Shown in pieces: positions 17,601 to 25,735 of a stretch of DNA of 64,000 nucleotides (its first letter is position 1; each line of letters begins with the position of its first letter). A model generated the notes under the pieces. That model was not told the DNA's origin. It was given only the letters and a program-made list of their open reading frames with translations, and made no database searches. The DNA is taken from assembly GCF_020510445.1 (NCBI RefSeq), contig NZ_JAHBAG010000001.1, forward strand, positions 4,564,501 to 4,628,500, given 5' to 3'. The translations under genes were made by a program, and so were the position numbers. The DNA comes from Hydrogenophaga taeniospiralis. GTDB lineage: Bacteria > Pseudomonadota > Gammaproteobacteria > Burkholderiales > Burkholderiaceae_C.

Positions 17601-18312
17601 CGAGCACACGCTCGCGGTCGTCCGGGTGCAGGGCCTGCAGCCAGGCGTCGGGCCGGGCGATCCACTCTTCGGCGGTGTAGCCCAGCTCCCGGATGCGCGA
17701 GCTGACGTACAACGTGGAACTGGCTTCGTCGAGCGCGGCGCGGTAGACGATGCCGGGCATCTGCTCGGCCAGTTCGCGGAAGTCGTTCTCGCGCTCGCGC
17801 GCGTACATGCGCTGACGCAGGGTGGCCAGACGGTGCTCGACCGCCAGCGCCAGATCCACCAGCAGCGTGCGCTCGTCCGCGTTCAGGGTGCGGGGCTGGC
17901 GATCAACCACGAACAGGGTACCCACCACGTGCGCGTCGACCCGGATCGGCACGCCGGCGTAGAAACGCACCCGGTGGTGCCCGGTCACCAGGGGGTGTTC
18001 GGCGCAGTCCGGGTCCAGGGCCGCATCGGACACCACGAACACGCCGTTGTGCCGGAGGGTCTGGCCGCAAAAGACCAGGAAGTCGGTGGTCTGGCGCAGT
18101 TCCAGACCAAACGCGGCCTTGAGCCACTGGCGGTCTTCGCTCACCAGGCTGATGGCCGAGATCGGACAACGGAAGGCACGCGCGGCCATGCGCACGAGGT
18201 CGTCGAGTGTGGTGTCCGACGCGGTGTCCAGTTCGGCCAGCGAGCGCAGGGCCTGCAGGCGGGACCATTCATCGGCAGGGGCGTTGACGGTGATGACGGG
18301 GTGCTTGGGCAT
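14680..18312 (-). CDS. Hybrid sensor histidine kinase (GAF-PAS-PAS-PAS-HK-REC-REC-HPt)
   Basis: A 1210-residue multi-domain phosphorelay kinase without membrane segments, hence a cytosolic sensor. Approximate layout: GAF 25-165, PAS 175-295, PAS 298-405, PAS 415-525, coiled coil 535-565, HisKA with His574 in [14 protein letters not shown], HATPase with Asn691 ([11 protein letters not shown]) and the G-boxes DNGIGM and GGTGLGL, a degenerate receiver 805-920 without phosphoacceptor Asp, an intact receiver 948-1068 (Asp1002 in [13 protein letters not shown]), and HPt with His1156 in [13 protein letters not shown]. The ATG at 18312 keeps the GAF complete; a frame extends 55 codons further without support. 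No separate response regulator gene is adjacent. Confidence 0.92.
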   Translation of the reverse strand: MPKHPVITVNAPADEWSRLQALRSLAELDTASDTTLDDLVRMAARAFRCPISAISLVSEDRQWLKAAFGLELRQTTDFLVFCGQTLRHNGVFVVSDAALDPDCAEHPLVTGHHRVRFYAGVPIRVDAHVVGTLFVVDRQPRTLNADERTLLVDLALAVEHRLATLRQRMYARERENDFRELAEQMPGIVYRAALDEASSTLYVSSRIRELGYTAEEWIARPDAWLQALHPDDRERVLGEHARGVARGQPFELRYRLRDAAGRWRHIEDAIRIVRLSGDASVPLIQGVMLDVTDRAQTQGLDDLLFRHLPDGVLLVDAGHRVLEANPRAEQLLGLPRSALVHRPMAELFNLAVSEETARHLLAGDAQGLEWDYLHPDGSLRYLEDTARTLADGRQIRVLRDVGRRREESARLRRLSLAAEQASEAIVITDLAANIEYVNQAAITSSGYSREELIGRNSRMLQSGLTPMTRHRKLWAHLIAGRSWRGFLNNRRKDGSLYIEFATISPVRAPDGRVTHYLAVKEDITEKRRMGEDLNRYRHHLEDLVAQRTDELERARRAAEAASTAKSDFLATMSHEIRTPMNGVIGVADVLMRSSLNPHQMELTGTIRESAFALLSIIDDILNYSKIEAGRMVLEQAPMNLLRLAEGACDVVHPMALVQGVRLHVFADPALPAALIGDAARVRQVIINLVGNAIKFSAGQDRPGRVALRLLPLAGGGLRLDVSDNGIGMSPEVQARIFQPFEQGESSTSRTYGGTGLGLVICQRLVDAMGGRIRVASTPGVGSSFSVELPLPAHGVERPAPVPHDLDGLECVLVLDDEALVQDWATYLSAAGAVVSRGEALPVTNAPVEPSAGTTVLILSVERQRLLQSQGQSLPPGLRTVLVRHAERGAPRFVQPTVVELEVGGVHRDELLLAVAMAAGRASALPMDAEPPQNAQAPAVPDPAQAAAQGCLILVAEDNAINRKVIRHQLELLGLASELVASGQDALDCWRAAPGRYGLLLTDLHMPGLDGFALAAAIRREEPTGQRLPIIASTANVLGMDAARCREVGMDACMSKPVALDVLNDTLRHWLGRGKTGAGPVAMTTPPPPEAAAVPAPRGDAAPHGFDDSALTRLVGPDDAFQLDLCQRYLDSLDQALEDIGRAIASEDWRAAGLVAHRLRTSTLALGAVGLGRVFEAMEIAGRENDADALRQQARWLEPAADTVRRHLRRQ

Positions 18313-18496
18313 CGAAGGGAAGAATATCCGTCCAGGGGCTTCGATAACCGGAAAGGCTTCATCGCACCGGGGCCATGGCCCGCACTGTGCATCAAGCGCG
18401 GTGCTGTTTTTGGTGAGATATTCACGAAAAAAACGAGCCCTTGGCGCGAACCGTGCGGTTTCGCACCAAAGTGCCATTTCAGAGCGGCCGGCGCCG

Positions 18497-18976
18497 TCAG
18501 TCCTCTTCGCCCGGCTCGGCGTGGAACGCGGCCAGCCCCTGGTCCAGCAAGGCGTGCAGCGCGATCACGGTGGCCAGGCCGAGTTTTTGATTCAGCGCCA
18601 GCTGCGCGGCCTTCCACTGGCGCTGCGCCAGACGGCGGACCTCGCGCCCGGCGTCGGTGATGTGGATGAGGCGGCCGCGCGCGTCGGCGCCCTCGCCCAT
18701 TTCCATCCAGCCCGCGGCCACCAGAGGCCGCAGGTTGCGCGTGAGCGTGGAGGCGCCCATCTCCATGCGGCGCGCCAGTTCGCCCGGTGCCAGCGGCCCG
18801 AGCTTGTCCACATGGGCCAGCAGCGAATACTGTGTGATCTTGAGGCCGGCCCGCGCCAGGTGCTGGTCGTAGTGCTGCGTGACACGGCGCGTGAGCTGGC
18901 GCAGCTTGAGGTTGGTGCAACCCAGGGGCTTGACCTCGGAAGCAACAGGGTATGACGCGGTGGCGACAGGTGACAT
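18497..18976 (-). CDS. MarR-family transcriptional regulator
   Basis: A 159-residue winged-helix regulator. The recognition region is LAPGELARRMEMGASTLTRNLRPL and the wing contains DARGRLIHITDAGRE (quoted in pieces: GELARRMEMG, STLTRNLRPL). The start ATG at 18976 lies next to two TTG-TA dyads shared with the divergent thioesterase gene. A longer in-frame extension upstream is antisense to that gene and is rejected. It probably represses itself and the thioesterase/glyoxalase genes; the ligand is unknown. Confidence 0.9.
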   Translation of the reverse strand: MSPVATASYPVASEVKPLGCTNLKLRQLTRRVTQHYDQHLARAGLKITQYSLLAHVDKLGPLAPGELARRMEMGASTLTRNLRPLVAAGWMEMGEGADARGRLIHITDAGREVRRLAQRQWKAAQLALNQKLGLATVIALHALLDQGLAAFHAEPGEED

Positions 18977-18984
18977 GGTTCTGA

Positions 18985-19011
18985 TTGTATCTACAATCGT
19001 TGCATATACAA
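18985..19011. promoter_or_regulatory. Two tandem 12-base dyads, likely MarR operator
   Basis: TTGTATCTACAA (18985-18996) and TTGCATATACAA (19000-19011) are near-perfect palindromes with centres 15 bp apart, filling the 54-bp gap between the divergent MarR and thioesterase starts. MarR dimers bind dyads of this size, so autorepression with control of the divergent gene is likely. Confidence 0.7.
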
Positions 19012-19030
19012 CTTTCTTGAGGAAATCCCC

Positions 19031-19573
19031 ATGAACAAGCCCGACATGCTGGAAACCTGGCTGGCCGAAGAACAGGAGGTGCTGCGGCGCCTGGACGCCG
19101 GGCCCGGCCCTGGCGTGGCACGCCCGGACCAGGTGGCCGGCATGAGCGGCATGGACCTGATGCACGCCATGCTGCGCGGCGACCTCCCCTATGCCGCCAT
19201 CGCGAAAACGCTGGACTTCCTGGTGATCGACGTCGGCGACGGCAGCGCCATCTTTCAGGGGACGCCCGGCCCGCAGCATCTCAACCCCATGGGCACGGTG
19301 CACGGTGGCTGGTTCGCCACCCTGCTCGACTCGGCGCTGGGCTGCTCGGTGCACACCCGCATGCCCGCCGGGCGCGGCTACACCACGGCCGAGCTCAGCG
19401 TGAACATCGTGCGCGCGCTCACGCCCAAAGTGCCCCGTGTGCGCGCCATCGGCCGCGTGATCCACTGTGGGCGCCAGCTCGCCACCGCCGACGCGCAACT
19501 GATCGGCCCGGACGGCACGCTCTACGCCCATGCCACGACGACCTGCCTGGTCTTCGACATGCCGTCAAAATAG
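19031..19573 (+). CDS. PaaI-family hot-dog thioesterase
   Basis: A 180-residue acyl-CoA thioesterase-like protein with one hot-dog domain (about 60-175). The signature [20 protein letters not shown] holds His91-Gly-Gly and Asp100. It is under the divergent MarR-type regulator, and a Shine-Dalgarno-like GAGG precedes the ATG. In PaaI proteins aromatic acyl-CoAs are substrates; here the substrate is unknown. The glyoxalase gene follows after 5 bases. Confidence 0.88.
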   Translation: MNKPDMLETWLAEEQEVLRRLDAGPGPGVARPDQVAGMSGMDLMHAMLRGDLPYAAIAKTLDFLVIDVGDGSAIFQGTPGPQHLNPMGTVHGGWFATLLDSALGCSVHTRMPAGRGYTTAELSVNIVRALTPKVPRVRAIGRVIHCGRQLATADAQLIGPDGTLYAHATTTCLVFDMPSK

Positions 19574-19578
19574 CCCTC

Positions 19579-19989
19579 ATGCGACTACTCCACACCATGC
19601 TGCGCGTGGGCAACCTCCAGCGCTCGATCGACTTCTACACCCAGGTGCTCGGCATGCAGCTGCTGCGCACGTCGGAAAACCCCGAGTACCAATACTCGCT
19701 GGCCTTCGTGGGCTACGAGGGCAACCCGGCGCAGGCCGAGATCGAACTCACCTACAACTGGGGCACCGAGAGTTACGAACTCGGCACGGCGTACGGCCAC
19801 ATCGCTCTGGGTGTGCCCGATGCCTACGCGGCCTGCGAAAAGATCAAGGCCGCGGGCGGCAACGTGACGCGCGAGGCCGGCCCGGTCAAGGGCGGCAGCA
19901 CCGTCATTGCCTTCGTGACGGACCCCGATGGCTACAAGATCGAACTGATCCAGCGGGCGGAGCACGCCAGCGGCCAGGGCTTGCGCTGA
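19579..19989 (+). CDS. gloA: Lactoylglutathione lyase (glyoxalase I)
   Basis: A 136-residue protein that converts the methylglyoxal-glutathione hemithioacetal to S-lactoylglutathione. The four metal ligands fall exactly at His5, Glu56 (IELTYNWG), His74 (GHIALGV) and Glu122 (KIELIQR), the positions known for the Ni-dependent E. coli enzyme. The length is normal for the short bacterial form. It sits 5 bases after the thioesterase gene; in addition CAAAAT ends 7 bases before the ATG, so it may have its own leaderless promoter. A hairpin terminator follows. Confidence 0.96.
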   Translation: MRLLHTMLRVGNLQRSIDFYTQVLGMQLLRTSENPEYQYSLAFVGYEGNPAQAEIELTYNWGTESYELGTAYGHIALGVPDAYAACEKIKAAGGNVTREAGPVKGGSTVIAFVTDPDGYKIELIQRAEHASGQGLR

Positions 19990-20010
19990 ACTGAAAAACC
20001 CAGAAAGTCA

Positions 20011-20034
20011 AAAGCCCGGCAATGCCGGGCCTTT
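20011..20034. terminator. Bidirectional hairpin terminator after gloA
   Basis: A 7-bp perfect stem, GCCCGGC (20014-20020) and GCCGGGC (20024-20030), with an AAT loop is flanked by AAA and a CTTT tail. It lies between the convergent gloA and OmpA-like genes, so it can serve both. Confidence 0.75.
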
Positions 20035-20057
20035 GATGGGGGCCGAGCGCCCGACGT

Positions 20058-20636
20058 TCAGTCGGCGATCGTCACGTCCACCCGGCGCGCTTCCGCGTCG
20101 TTGCCCGAACCGGTGCTTTCTTCAGGCTTCCTGAGTTCCAGCGCCATCGAGGACACGCCCGCGCCGACCAGCGCGTCGCGCACCGCCAGCGCGCGGCGCT
20201 TGGCCAGGGCGGCGTTCGTGACGGGGTTGCCGGTGGCATCGTGGAAGCCCGACAGCACCAGGCGCTTGCCGGACTTGGCCGCGGCGATCGCGTCTTCCAG
20301 CGCGTCCAGTGCGCCCGGGGCCAGATCGGCCTGACCGGAGGCAAAGTAGAAACTGACCACGCCGTTTTCCACCACCACGCTGGCGTCATCGTTGCGGCTC
20401 ATGACGGGCGCGGGGGCGGTAGCCGCGACGGGCGCAGTGGCCACGGGGGCGGCCGCCACTGCGGTGGTACCGGCCCCGGGGGATGCCACCGGCACAGCGG
20501 CGGCCACGGTCGCCGCGCTGGCACCGCGCACCTGGTGGATGGCCACGCCAACCGCCACACCCAGCGCCATCACCATGGCGACAATCAGCACCGCGGCCAC
20601 CACGAGGGCGTCCTGATCGTTATCCTGGGAAGACAT
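20058..20636 (-). CDS. OmpA-family C-terminal domain protein, inner-membrane anchored
   Basis: A 192-residue protein with one N-terminal membrane helix (about 10-36), an Ala/Val/Pro-rich linker (37-80) and an OmpA-like peptidoglycan-binding domain (about 85-190). The core motif is VLSGFHDATGNPVTNAALAKRRA (seen as VLSGFHDATG and NAALAKRRALAVRDAL). The usual DxxGxxxxNxxLSxxRA pattern has Asn-Ala-Ala-Leu-Ala-Lys-Arg-Arg. GGAG precedes the ATG at 20636. It probably ties the inner membrane to the cell wall. Confidence 0.87.
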   Translation of the reverse strand: MSSQDNDQDALVVAAVLIVAMVMALGVAVGVAIHQVRGASAATVAAAVPVASPGAGTTAVAAAPVATAPVAATAPAPVMSRNDDASVVVENGVVSFYFASGQADLAPGALDALEDAIAAAKSGKRLVLSGFHDATGNPVTNAALAKRRALAVRDALVGAGVSSMALELRKPEESTGSGNDAEARRVDVTIAD

Positions 20637-20743
20637 GGGCAACACTCCGTGAAGAATAATGGGCGACGAACAACGGACAACCCGCAGGCGACCGGTCCGA
20701 AAAGTGACTGAAAACGACCGACGCAAACAACCCCGGATTGTAG

Positions 20744-21436
20744 ATGGCTGCCCTCGAAACCCACCCCGCCACCTTTCGTCCCCGCCACGCCCGCCCACCC
20801 ACCTGGGACCCTGCCCAGCGCGATGGCGCGCAGATGATGCGCGACACGCTGGCGCAGTGGCGCGCCCAGGGACCGCGGCCCGATCTGTGGGTGTTTGGGT
20901 ACGCCTCGCTGGTGTGGCGGCCCGAGTTCGACGCCGCCGAACAGCGCCTGGCCCGGGTGCACGGCTACCACCGCAGCCTGCAGATGTGGAGCCGCGTGAA
21001 CCGCGGCACACCCGAGCGCCCGGGGCTGGTGTTCGCGCTGATGGCCGGCGGCAGTTGCAGCGGGCTGGCGCTGCGCGTGCCCCACGAGCGGGTGGAGGCG
21101 CTCATGCCCACGCTCTGGGCCCGTGAAATGCCCAACCCGGTGTACGACCCGAAGTGGCTGCTGTGCCAGACCGCACAGGGCCCGGTGCACGCGCTGGCGT
21201 TCACCCTCTCGCGCCACAGCCCCAACTACACCGGCGCGCTCGGCGCCGAGCGCTACCGCGAGATCTTCACCCACTCGGTGGGTCGCTACGGCAGCACGCT
21301 GGACTATGCGCGCCAGACATGGCACGGCCTGCGCGCGCACGGCATCGAAGACCGCGCACTGGAAAAACTGCTGCGGCTGGTGGACGATGATTCTTCACCC
21401 CCGCGCTCCGCCGCTGCGCGGGTCGCTGTACCCTGA
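20744..21436 (+). CDS. Gamma-glutamylcyclotransferase, ChaC-like
   Basis: A 230-residue protein with the cyclotransferase substrate-loop signature FGYASLVW at 51-58, followed by a beta-barrel core (HGYHRSLQMWS, GLVFALMAGGSCSGLALRV in parts) and TLDYARQTWHGL near the C-terminus. ChaC-type enzymes split glutathione into 5-oxoproline and Cys-Gly. The length fits proteobacterial ChaC. It is monocistronic or co-transcribed with pdxH 21 bp downstream. Confidence 0.85.
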   Translation: MAALETHPATFRPRHARPPTWDPAQRDGAQMMRDTLAQWRAQGPRPDLWVFGYASLVWRPEFDAAEQRLARVHGYHRSLQMWSRVNRGTPERPGLVFALMAGGSCSGLALRVPHERVEALMPTLWAREMPNPVYDPKWLLCQTAQGPVHALAFTLSRHSPNYTGALGAERYREIFTHSVGRYGSTLDYARQTWHGLRAHGIEDRALEKLLRLVDDDSSPPRSAAARVAVP

Positions 21437-21457
21437 CCCAACTCCTATACTGGCCGC

Positions 21458-22093
21458 ATGAACATCGCCGATCTCCGCAAAAGCTATGAAAAGGCCGAAC
21501 TCAGCGAGTCGGCCTCGCACGCCGACCCGCTCAAGCAGTTCGACCAATGGCTCACCGAGGCCATCCACAGCGAAGTGCCCGAACCCAACGCCATGACGCT
21601 GGCCACCGTGGGTTCGGACCTGCGGCCGAGCACGCGCGTGGTGCTGATCAAGGGCTACGACGCACAGGGCATCGTCTGGTACACCAACTACGCCAGCCGC
21701 AAAGGCCAGGAGCTGGCGGGCAACCCGTTCGCCGCGCTGCAGTTCCACTGGGTCGAGCTGGAGCGGGTGGTGCGCATCGAGGGCGTGGTGGAAAAGGTCA
21801 GTGCCGAAGAGAGCGACGAATACTTCCGCAGCCGCCCGCTGGACAGCCGCATTGGCGCCTGGGCCAGTCCACAAAGCGAGGTGATCGAAAGCCGCACGGT
21901 GCTGGTGGCGAATGCGGCGAAATACGGCGCGCAGTTCCTGCTGAATCCACCGCGCCCGCCGCACTGGGGCGGCTACCGGCTCAAGCCCGACAACTGGCAG
22001 TTCTGGCAAGGCCGCAAAAGCCGGCTGCACGACCGGCTGCGCTACACGGCGCAGTCCGATGGAAGCTGGCTGAGGGAGCGGCTGGCGCCTTGA
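21458..22093 (+). CDS. pdxH: Pyridoxamine 5'-phosphate oxidase
   Basis: A 211-residue FMN enzyme that makes pyridoxal 5'-phosphate from PNP or PMP. Family features are complete: [63 protein letters not shown] and the C-terminal [18 protein letters not shown] with RLHDRL. TATACT ends 6 bases before the ATG and there is no clear Shine-Dalgarno sequence, so a leaderless message is possible. Confidence 0.96.
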   Translation: MNIADLRKSYEKAELSESASHADPLKQFDQWLTEAIHSEVPEPNAMTLATVGSDLRPSTRVVLIKGYDAQGIVWYTNYASRKGQELAGNPFAALQFHWVELERVVRIEGVVEKVSAEESDEYFRSRPLDSRIGAWASPQSEVIESRTVLVANAAKYGAQFLLNPPRPPHWGGYRLKPDNWQFWQGRKSRLHDRLRYTAQSDGSWLRERLAP

Positions 22094-22117
22094 GGCCAGC
22101 GTGTCGGCGTGGCGCCC

Positions 22118-22600
22118 TCAGAAGCGCTGGATCGCCTGCCCCGACACGCCCGCCAGCGCCTTTGGCGTCACCCGGCCCGGCGCGATCTCGTGCAGCGGCA
22201 CCAGCACAAACGCGCGCTGCATCATGCGCGGGTGTGGCACGGTCAGCGCCGGCGAGTCGATGCGTGCGCTGCCGTACAGCAGCAGGTCCAGGTCCAGCGT
22301 GCGCGGCGCGTTGCGGTAGGGGCGTTCGCGGCCCGCAGCGTCTTCGATGGCTTGCAGTGCCGCCAGCAGCGCGGGTGCGGTAAGCGGGGTGCTCACTTCG
22401 GCCACCGCGTTGATGTAATCGGGCCCGCTCGATTCGATGGGCGCGGTGCGGTAGAGGCTGGAGGCCTGGACGAGACGCACGGCCGGGGTGTGCGCCAGCG
22501 CGTTCAGCGCGTCGCGCACCGTCCGCGCGGCGTCCCCCAGATTGGCACCCAGGGCCACGTAGGCCGTGACGGGTTCACGGAGCGGGGTGTCGCGCGGCAT
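22118..22600 (-). CDS. folK: 6-hydroxymethyl-7,8-dihydropterin pyrophosphokinase
   Basis: A 160-residue folate-pathway enzyme. The motifs YVALGANLGD (about 14-23), SSLYRTAPI, PDYINAVAEV and RTLDLDLLLYG (about 104-114, the Asp pair that binds Mg-ATP) followed by TVPHPRMMQRAFVLVPL are all present. It lies downstream of pcnB with 29 bp between them and is probably the last gene of the hda/HAD/pcnB/folK unit. Confidence 0.95.
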   Translation of the reverse strand: MPRDTPLREPVTAYVALGANLGDAARTVRDALNALAHTPAVRLVQASSLYRTAPIESSGPDYINAVAEVSTPLTAPALLAALQAIEDAAGRERPYRNAPRTLDLDLLLYGSARIDSPALTVPHPRMMQRAFVLVPLHEIAPGRVTPKALAGVSGQAIQRF

Positions 22601-22629
22601 GGCTGTGGGCGGGCCGGTGCGGCCCGGCT

Positions 22630-24309
22630 TCAGTCGATGATGGCGCCGCCACCGTCCGGGCCTTCGCCGCCTTGCCCACCATCGGCACGGCCTGCGCCAC
22701 CGGGCTTGCGACGCCGCCGGCGCCGCTTCTTGGCCGGGGCCGTGCCATCGGCAGGCGCCGCGCCGTCGGTAGCATCGGAGGCCGAGCCGTCTTCTTCAAC
22801 GCCGTCCCCGTCCTCGCCACCATCGGCGGCGCGAAAACGGGGGTCGGGTGCCGGGGCGTTGGCCGGATGGTCCCCGTCGCTGCGCTTCACGCGCCGGGCC
22901 TTGCCCGGACCGGGTTTGGCCAGGTTCTCGCGGCGCTGTGCGTCCACCATGTCTTCGCGCACCTCGTCGCTGGCCATGCTGAAAGTTTCCCACCAGTGGG
23001 CCAGCTCTTCCTCCACCTCGCCCACCTGCGCGCGCAGGCGCAGAAAATCGAAACCGGCGCGAAAACGCGGCTGGTCCACCAGGCTGAACGGCGAGGTGCC
23101 CACGCGCTTGTCAAAACGCGGCTGCATCATCCAGATCTCGCGCATGTCCGCGCCGAGCTTGCCGCGGCCGGAGACGTCGCCGATGCGCGCCTCGAAGGCG
23201 TCGTCCACCGCGTCCTGCAAGGCCGCCACCGGCGCCATGGGGCGCTGGCCCGGGCGGGTCTGCAGGCGCTGGCTCCAGCCTTTGCGCACGTCGGCCCACA
23301 ACACGCAGGCCAGCAGGAAACTGGGCGCCACCGGTTTGCCCTCGCCCACGCGGCGGTCGGTGTCCTGCAGCGCCAGCTTGACGAACGGTTCGTCGGCGCG
23401 CTGCACCACCACGTCAAGCAGCGGGTAGATGCCGGTGCCCAGGCCAGTGGCCTTGAGCTGCTCCACGCTGGCCAGCGAGTGGCCGGTCTGCAGCAGCTTG
23501 AGCATTTCGTCGAACAAGCGGCTTTGCGGCACATCGGCCAGCAGATTGCGCGACGAGGCCAGCGGCTCCAGGGTCTTGGCGTCGAACTTGAAACCCAGAC
23601 CGCTGAGCTTGGCCGCGAAACGCACGGCGCGGATGATGCGCACCGGGTCTTCGCGGTAGCGCGTGGCGGCGTCGCCGATCATGCGCAGGGTCTTCTTCTT
23701 CGCATCGCGGATGCCATGGTGAAAATCGACCACGGTCTGCGTTTCCGGATCGTAGTACATGGCGTTGATGCTGAAGTCGCGCCGGGCCGCGTCGTGCTCG
23801 ATCGGGCCCCAGACGTTGTCGCGCAGCACGCGCCCGCTGGCGTCCACCGCGTGCTTCATGCCGGCGAGTTCGCCCTTGCTGGTGCGCTCGTTGCCCTTGA
23901 CCTGCTCGGCATCCGCGCTGTCGAGGTAGGCGCGAAAGGTCGAGACCTCGATCATTTCGTGTTCACGACCGCGGCCGTAGATCACGTGCACGATGCGAAA
24001 GCGCCGGCCGATGATGAAGGCGCGGCGGAACAGGCCCTTGACCTGCTCGGGCGTGGCGCTGGTGGCCACGTCGAAGTCTTTCGGGCGCAGGCCCAGCAGC
24101 AGGTCGCGCACGGCGCCCCCCACGAGGTAGGCCTCGAAACCGGCCTGCTTGAGGGTGTGCACCACGTCCAGCGCGCGCTGGTCGACCAGGCTTCGGTCGA
24201 TGCCGTGCACCGCCACCGGCACGTCTTCGCGTTTGCCAAAGGGGTTGGCGCGGCGCGCGGAGGTGCTGTCGGTCTTGCCCAGCAGCCTGTTGATGAATTT
24301 CTTGATCAT
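22630..24309 (-). CDS. pcnB: Poly(A) polymerase I
   Basis: A 559-residue class II nucleotidyltransferase that adds 3' poly(A) tails marking RNA for decay. The catalytic core has GGAVRD (64-69), Asp78/Asp80 in KDFDVATSATPEQV, then RRDFSINAMYYDP and the RNA-binding RIIRAVRFAAKL. The C-terminal 80 residues are a basic, low-complexity tail (KKRRRRRRKPGG) as in other PcnB proteins, where it binds RNA. Its ATG overlaps the HAD gene stop (ATGA at 24306-24309). Confidence 0.95.
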   Translation of the reverse strand: MIKKFINRLLGKTDSTSARRANPFGKREDVPVAVHGIDRSLVDQRALDVVHTLKQAGFEAYLVGGAVRDLLLGLRPKDFDVATSATPEQVKGLFRRAFIIGRRFRIVHVIYGRGREHEMIEVSTFRAYLDSADAEQVKGNERTSKGELAGMKHAVDASGRVLRDNVWGPIEHDAARRDFSINAMYYDPETQTVVDFHHGIRDAKKKTLRMIGDAATRYREDPVRIIRAVRFAAKLSGLGFKFDAKTLEPLASSRNLLADVPQSRLFDEMLKLLQTGHSLASVEQLKATGLGTGIYPLLDVVVQRADEPFVKLALQDTDRRVGEGKPVAPSFLLACVLWADVRKGWSQRLQTRPGQRPMAPVAALQDAVDDAFEARIGDVSGRGKLGADMREIWMMQPRFDKRVGTSPFSLVDQPRFRAGFDFLRLRAQVGEVEEELAHWWETFSMASDEVREDMVDAQRRENLAKPGPGKARRVKRSDGDHPANAPAPDPRFRAADGGEDGDGVEEDGSASDATDGAAPADGTAPAKKRRRRRRKPGGAGRADGGQGGEGPDGGGAIID

Positions 24310-25028
24310 TCGAATAGGTTCAATATGCGCCAGCCCCGTTCAAGGGCGATGGCCTGGAGCCGGGCGTCCGGGTTGGTGGCCACGGGCTCGTGCACTTTTT
24401 CCAGCAGCGGCAGGTCGTTGATGGAGTCGCTGTAGAAAGTACTGTGCGCCACGCTGGCCCAGGAAAAGCCTCGCGCGGACAGCCATTGTTCCACACGCGC
24501 CACCTTGCCCTCGCGAAACGAGGGCACACCCCGGATCTCACCGGTGGGCTCGCCCTGGGGGTCGCACTCCAGGTCGATCGCGATCAGTTCGTCCACGCCA
24601 AAGGCCTGGGCGATGGGGCGGGTGACGAATTCGTTGGTCGCGGTGACGATCACCACCGCGTCGCCCGCCGCCTGGTGCGCGCGCAGCAGGGCCAGCGCCG
24701 GCTCGCTCATCGCGGGCCGGATCACCTCCTGCATGAAACGCTGGTGCGCGGCATGGGCACGCGCCATGCCGTGCTCACGCAGGGCCCCGGTGGCAAAGCG
24801 GATGTATTCGGCGATGTCCAGCGTGCCGGCCTTGTACTGCTCGTAGAAAGCGTCGTTGGCGCGGGTGTGGCTTTCGGCGTCGCGCCAGCCCAGCGAGACC
24901 GTGAACTGGCCCCAGGCGTGGTCGGAGTCGAGCGGAATCAGCGTGTGGTCCAGGTCAAACAGCGCGAGCCGCAGCCCTGCGGAGGATGGCTCGCCGGGCG
25001 TCCGCCCGGCGGTCGTCGTGTCGGTCAT
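24306..25028 (-). CDS. HAD-IB family hydrolase (SerB-like)
   Basis: A 240-residue phosphatase of the HAD superfamily. Motif I is FDLDHTL with Asp25 and Asp27, motif II Thr lies in VIVTATNEF, the motif III Lys lies in FREGKVARVEQW, and motif IV is YSDSINDLPLL. HAD-IB enzymes act on phosphoserine-type or lipid-head phosphates; the substrate is unknown. Both ends overlap neighbours by ATGA, with hda upstream and pcnB downstream, which fixes the start at 25028. Confidence 0.9.
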   Translation of the reverse strand: MTDTTTAGRTPGEPSSAGLRLALFDLDHTLIPLDSDHAWGQFTVSLGWRDAESHTRANDAFYEQYKAGTLDIAEYIRFATGALREHGMARAHAAHQRFMQEVIRPAMSEPALALLRAHQAAGDAVVIVTATNEFVTRPIAQAFGVDELIAIDLECDPQGEPTGEIRGVPSFREGKVARVEQWLSARGFSWASVAHSTFYSDSINDLPLLEKVHEPVATNPDARLQAIALERGWRILNLFE

Positions 25029-25735
25029 TCGTTTTCCAGCATGGACTTGATCAGCGGAATGGTGATGGCGCGCTGGGTGCGCAAGGCATAAGCGTCGAGC
25101 TGGTCGAGCAGCATCATCAGGCTGGAGAGATCGCGCGAGAAGCGGGTGAGCATGAAATCCATCACCTCGTCGCCCAGGAACACGCCGCGTTCGTCGGCGG
25201 CGCGGCGCAACACGGCGCGGCGCTCGGTTTCGCCCAGCGCGTGCAACTGGAACACGTGGCCCCAGCCCAGGCGGGTGCGCAGGTCCTCGCGCAACTGCAG
25301 ATCGGCCGGGGGCCGGTCCGCCGCCGCCAGCACCCAGCGCGCGGGGCCATGGGCCGGGCTCTGCGCATTGACGAACCAGTTGAACGCCGCGGCCTGCTGC
25401 TCGGCGGTGTAGATCTGGCAATCGTCGAACAGCACGGCGTCCCAGTGTTCGTCGTATTCGACGGGGTGCAGCGTGGTCGCGTCGATCCAGCCCACCCGGC
25501 TGCCGTGGTCGCGCAAGGCCTCGCGCACCGCGCGCAGCAGGTGCGACTTGCCGCTGCCGCCCTCGCCCCACAGGAAGGTGGGCACGGGCGAGCGCATGGG
25601 GTTGCCGGCCCACAGCCGCAAATGCTCCAGCGCAGCCTCGTTGCCCGCGGCCACGAAATTGCTCAGCGTGGACACCGGCGCCAGGCCGATGTCCAGCGCC
25701 ATCTGTTTCATGGGCGGCTGCTTGCCTGTGCTCAT
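25025..25735 (-). CDS. hda: DnaA regulatory inactivator Hda
   Basis: A 236-residue AAA+ protein that, with the DNA-loaded beta clamp, makes DnaA hydrolyse ATP after initiation. Walker A is GEGGSGKS (57-64), the Walker B-like stretch is AVLFDDCQIY, and sensor-2 helices lie at the C-terminus. Residues 11-16 (QMALDI) fit the clamp-binding motif QxxLxL/I, so the ATG at 25735 or the one at 25711 both keep it. The first overlaps the permease stop by ATGA and is preferred. Confidence 0.94.
   Translation of the reverse strand: MSTGKQPPMKQMALDIGLAPVSTLSNFVAAGNEAALEHLRLWAGNPMRSPVPTFLWGEGGSGKSHLLRAVREALRDHGSRVGWIDATTLHPVEYDEHWDAVLFDDCQIYTAEQQAAAFNWFVNAQSPAHGPARWVLAAADRPPADLQLREDLRTRLGWGHVFQLHALGETERRAVLRRAADERGVFLGDEVMDFMLTRFSRDLSSLMMLLDQLDAYALRTQRAITIPLIKSMLENE

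Noticed and set aside
18497..19531. MarR gene extended to 344 residues
   Set aside because: The first 185 codons are antisense to the thioesterase gene and erase the divergent promoter with its two dyads. The ATG at 18976 is right.
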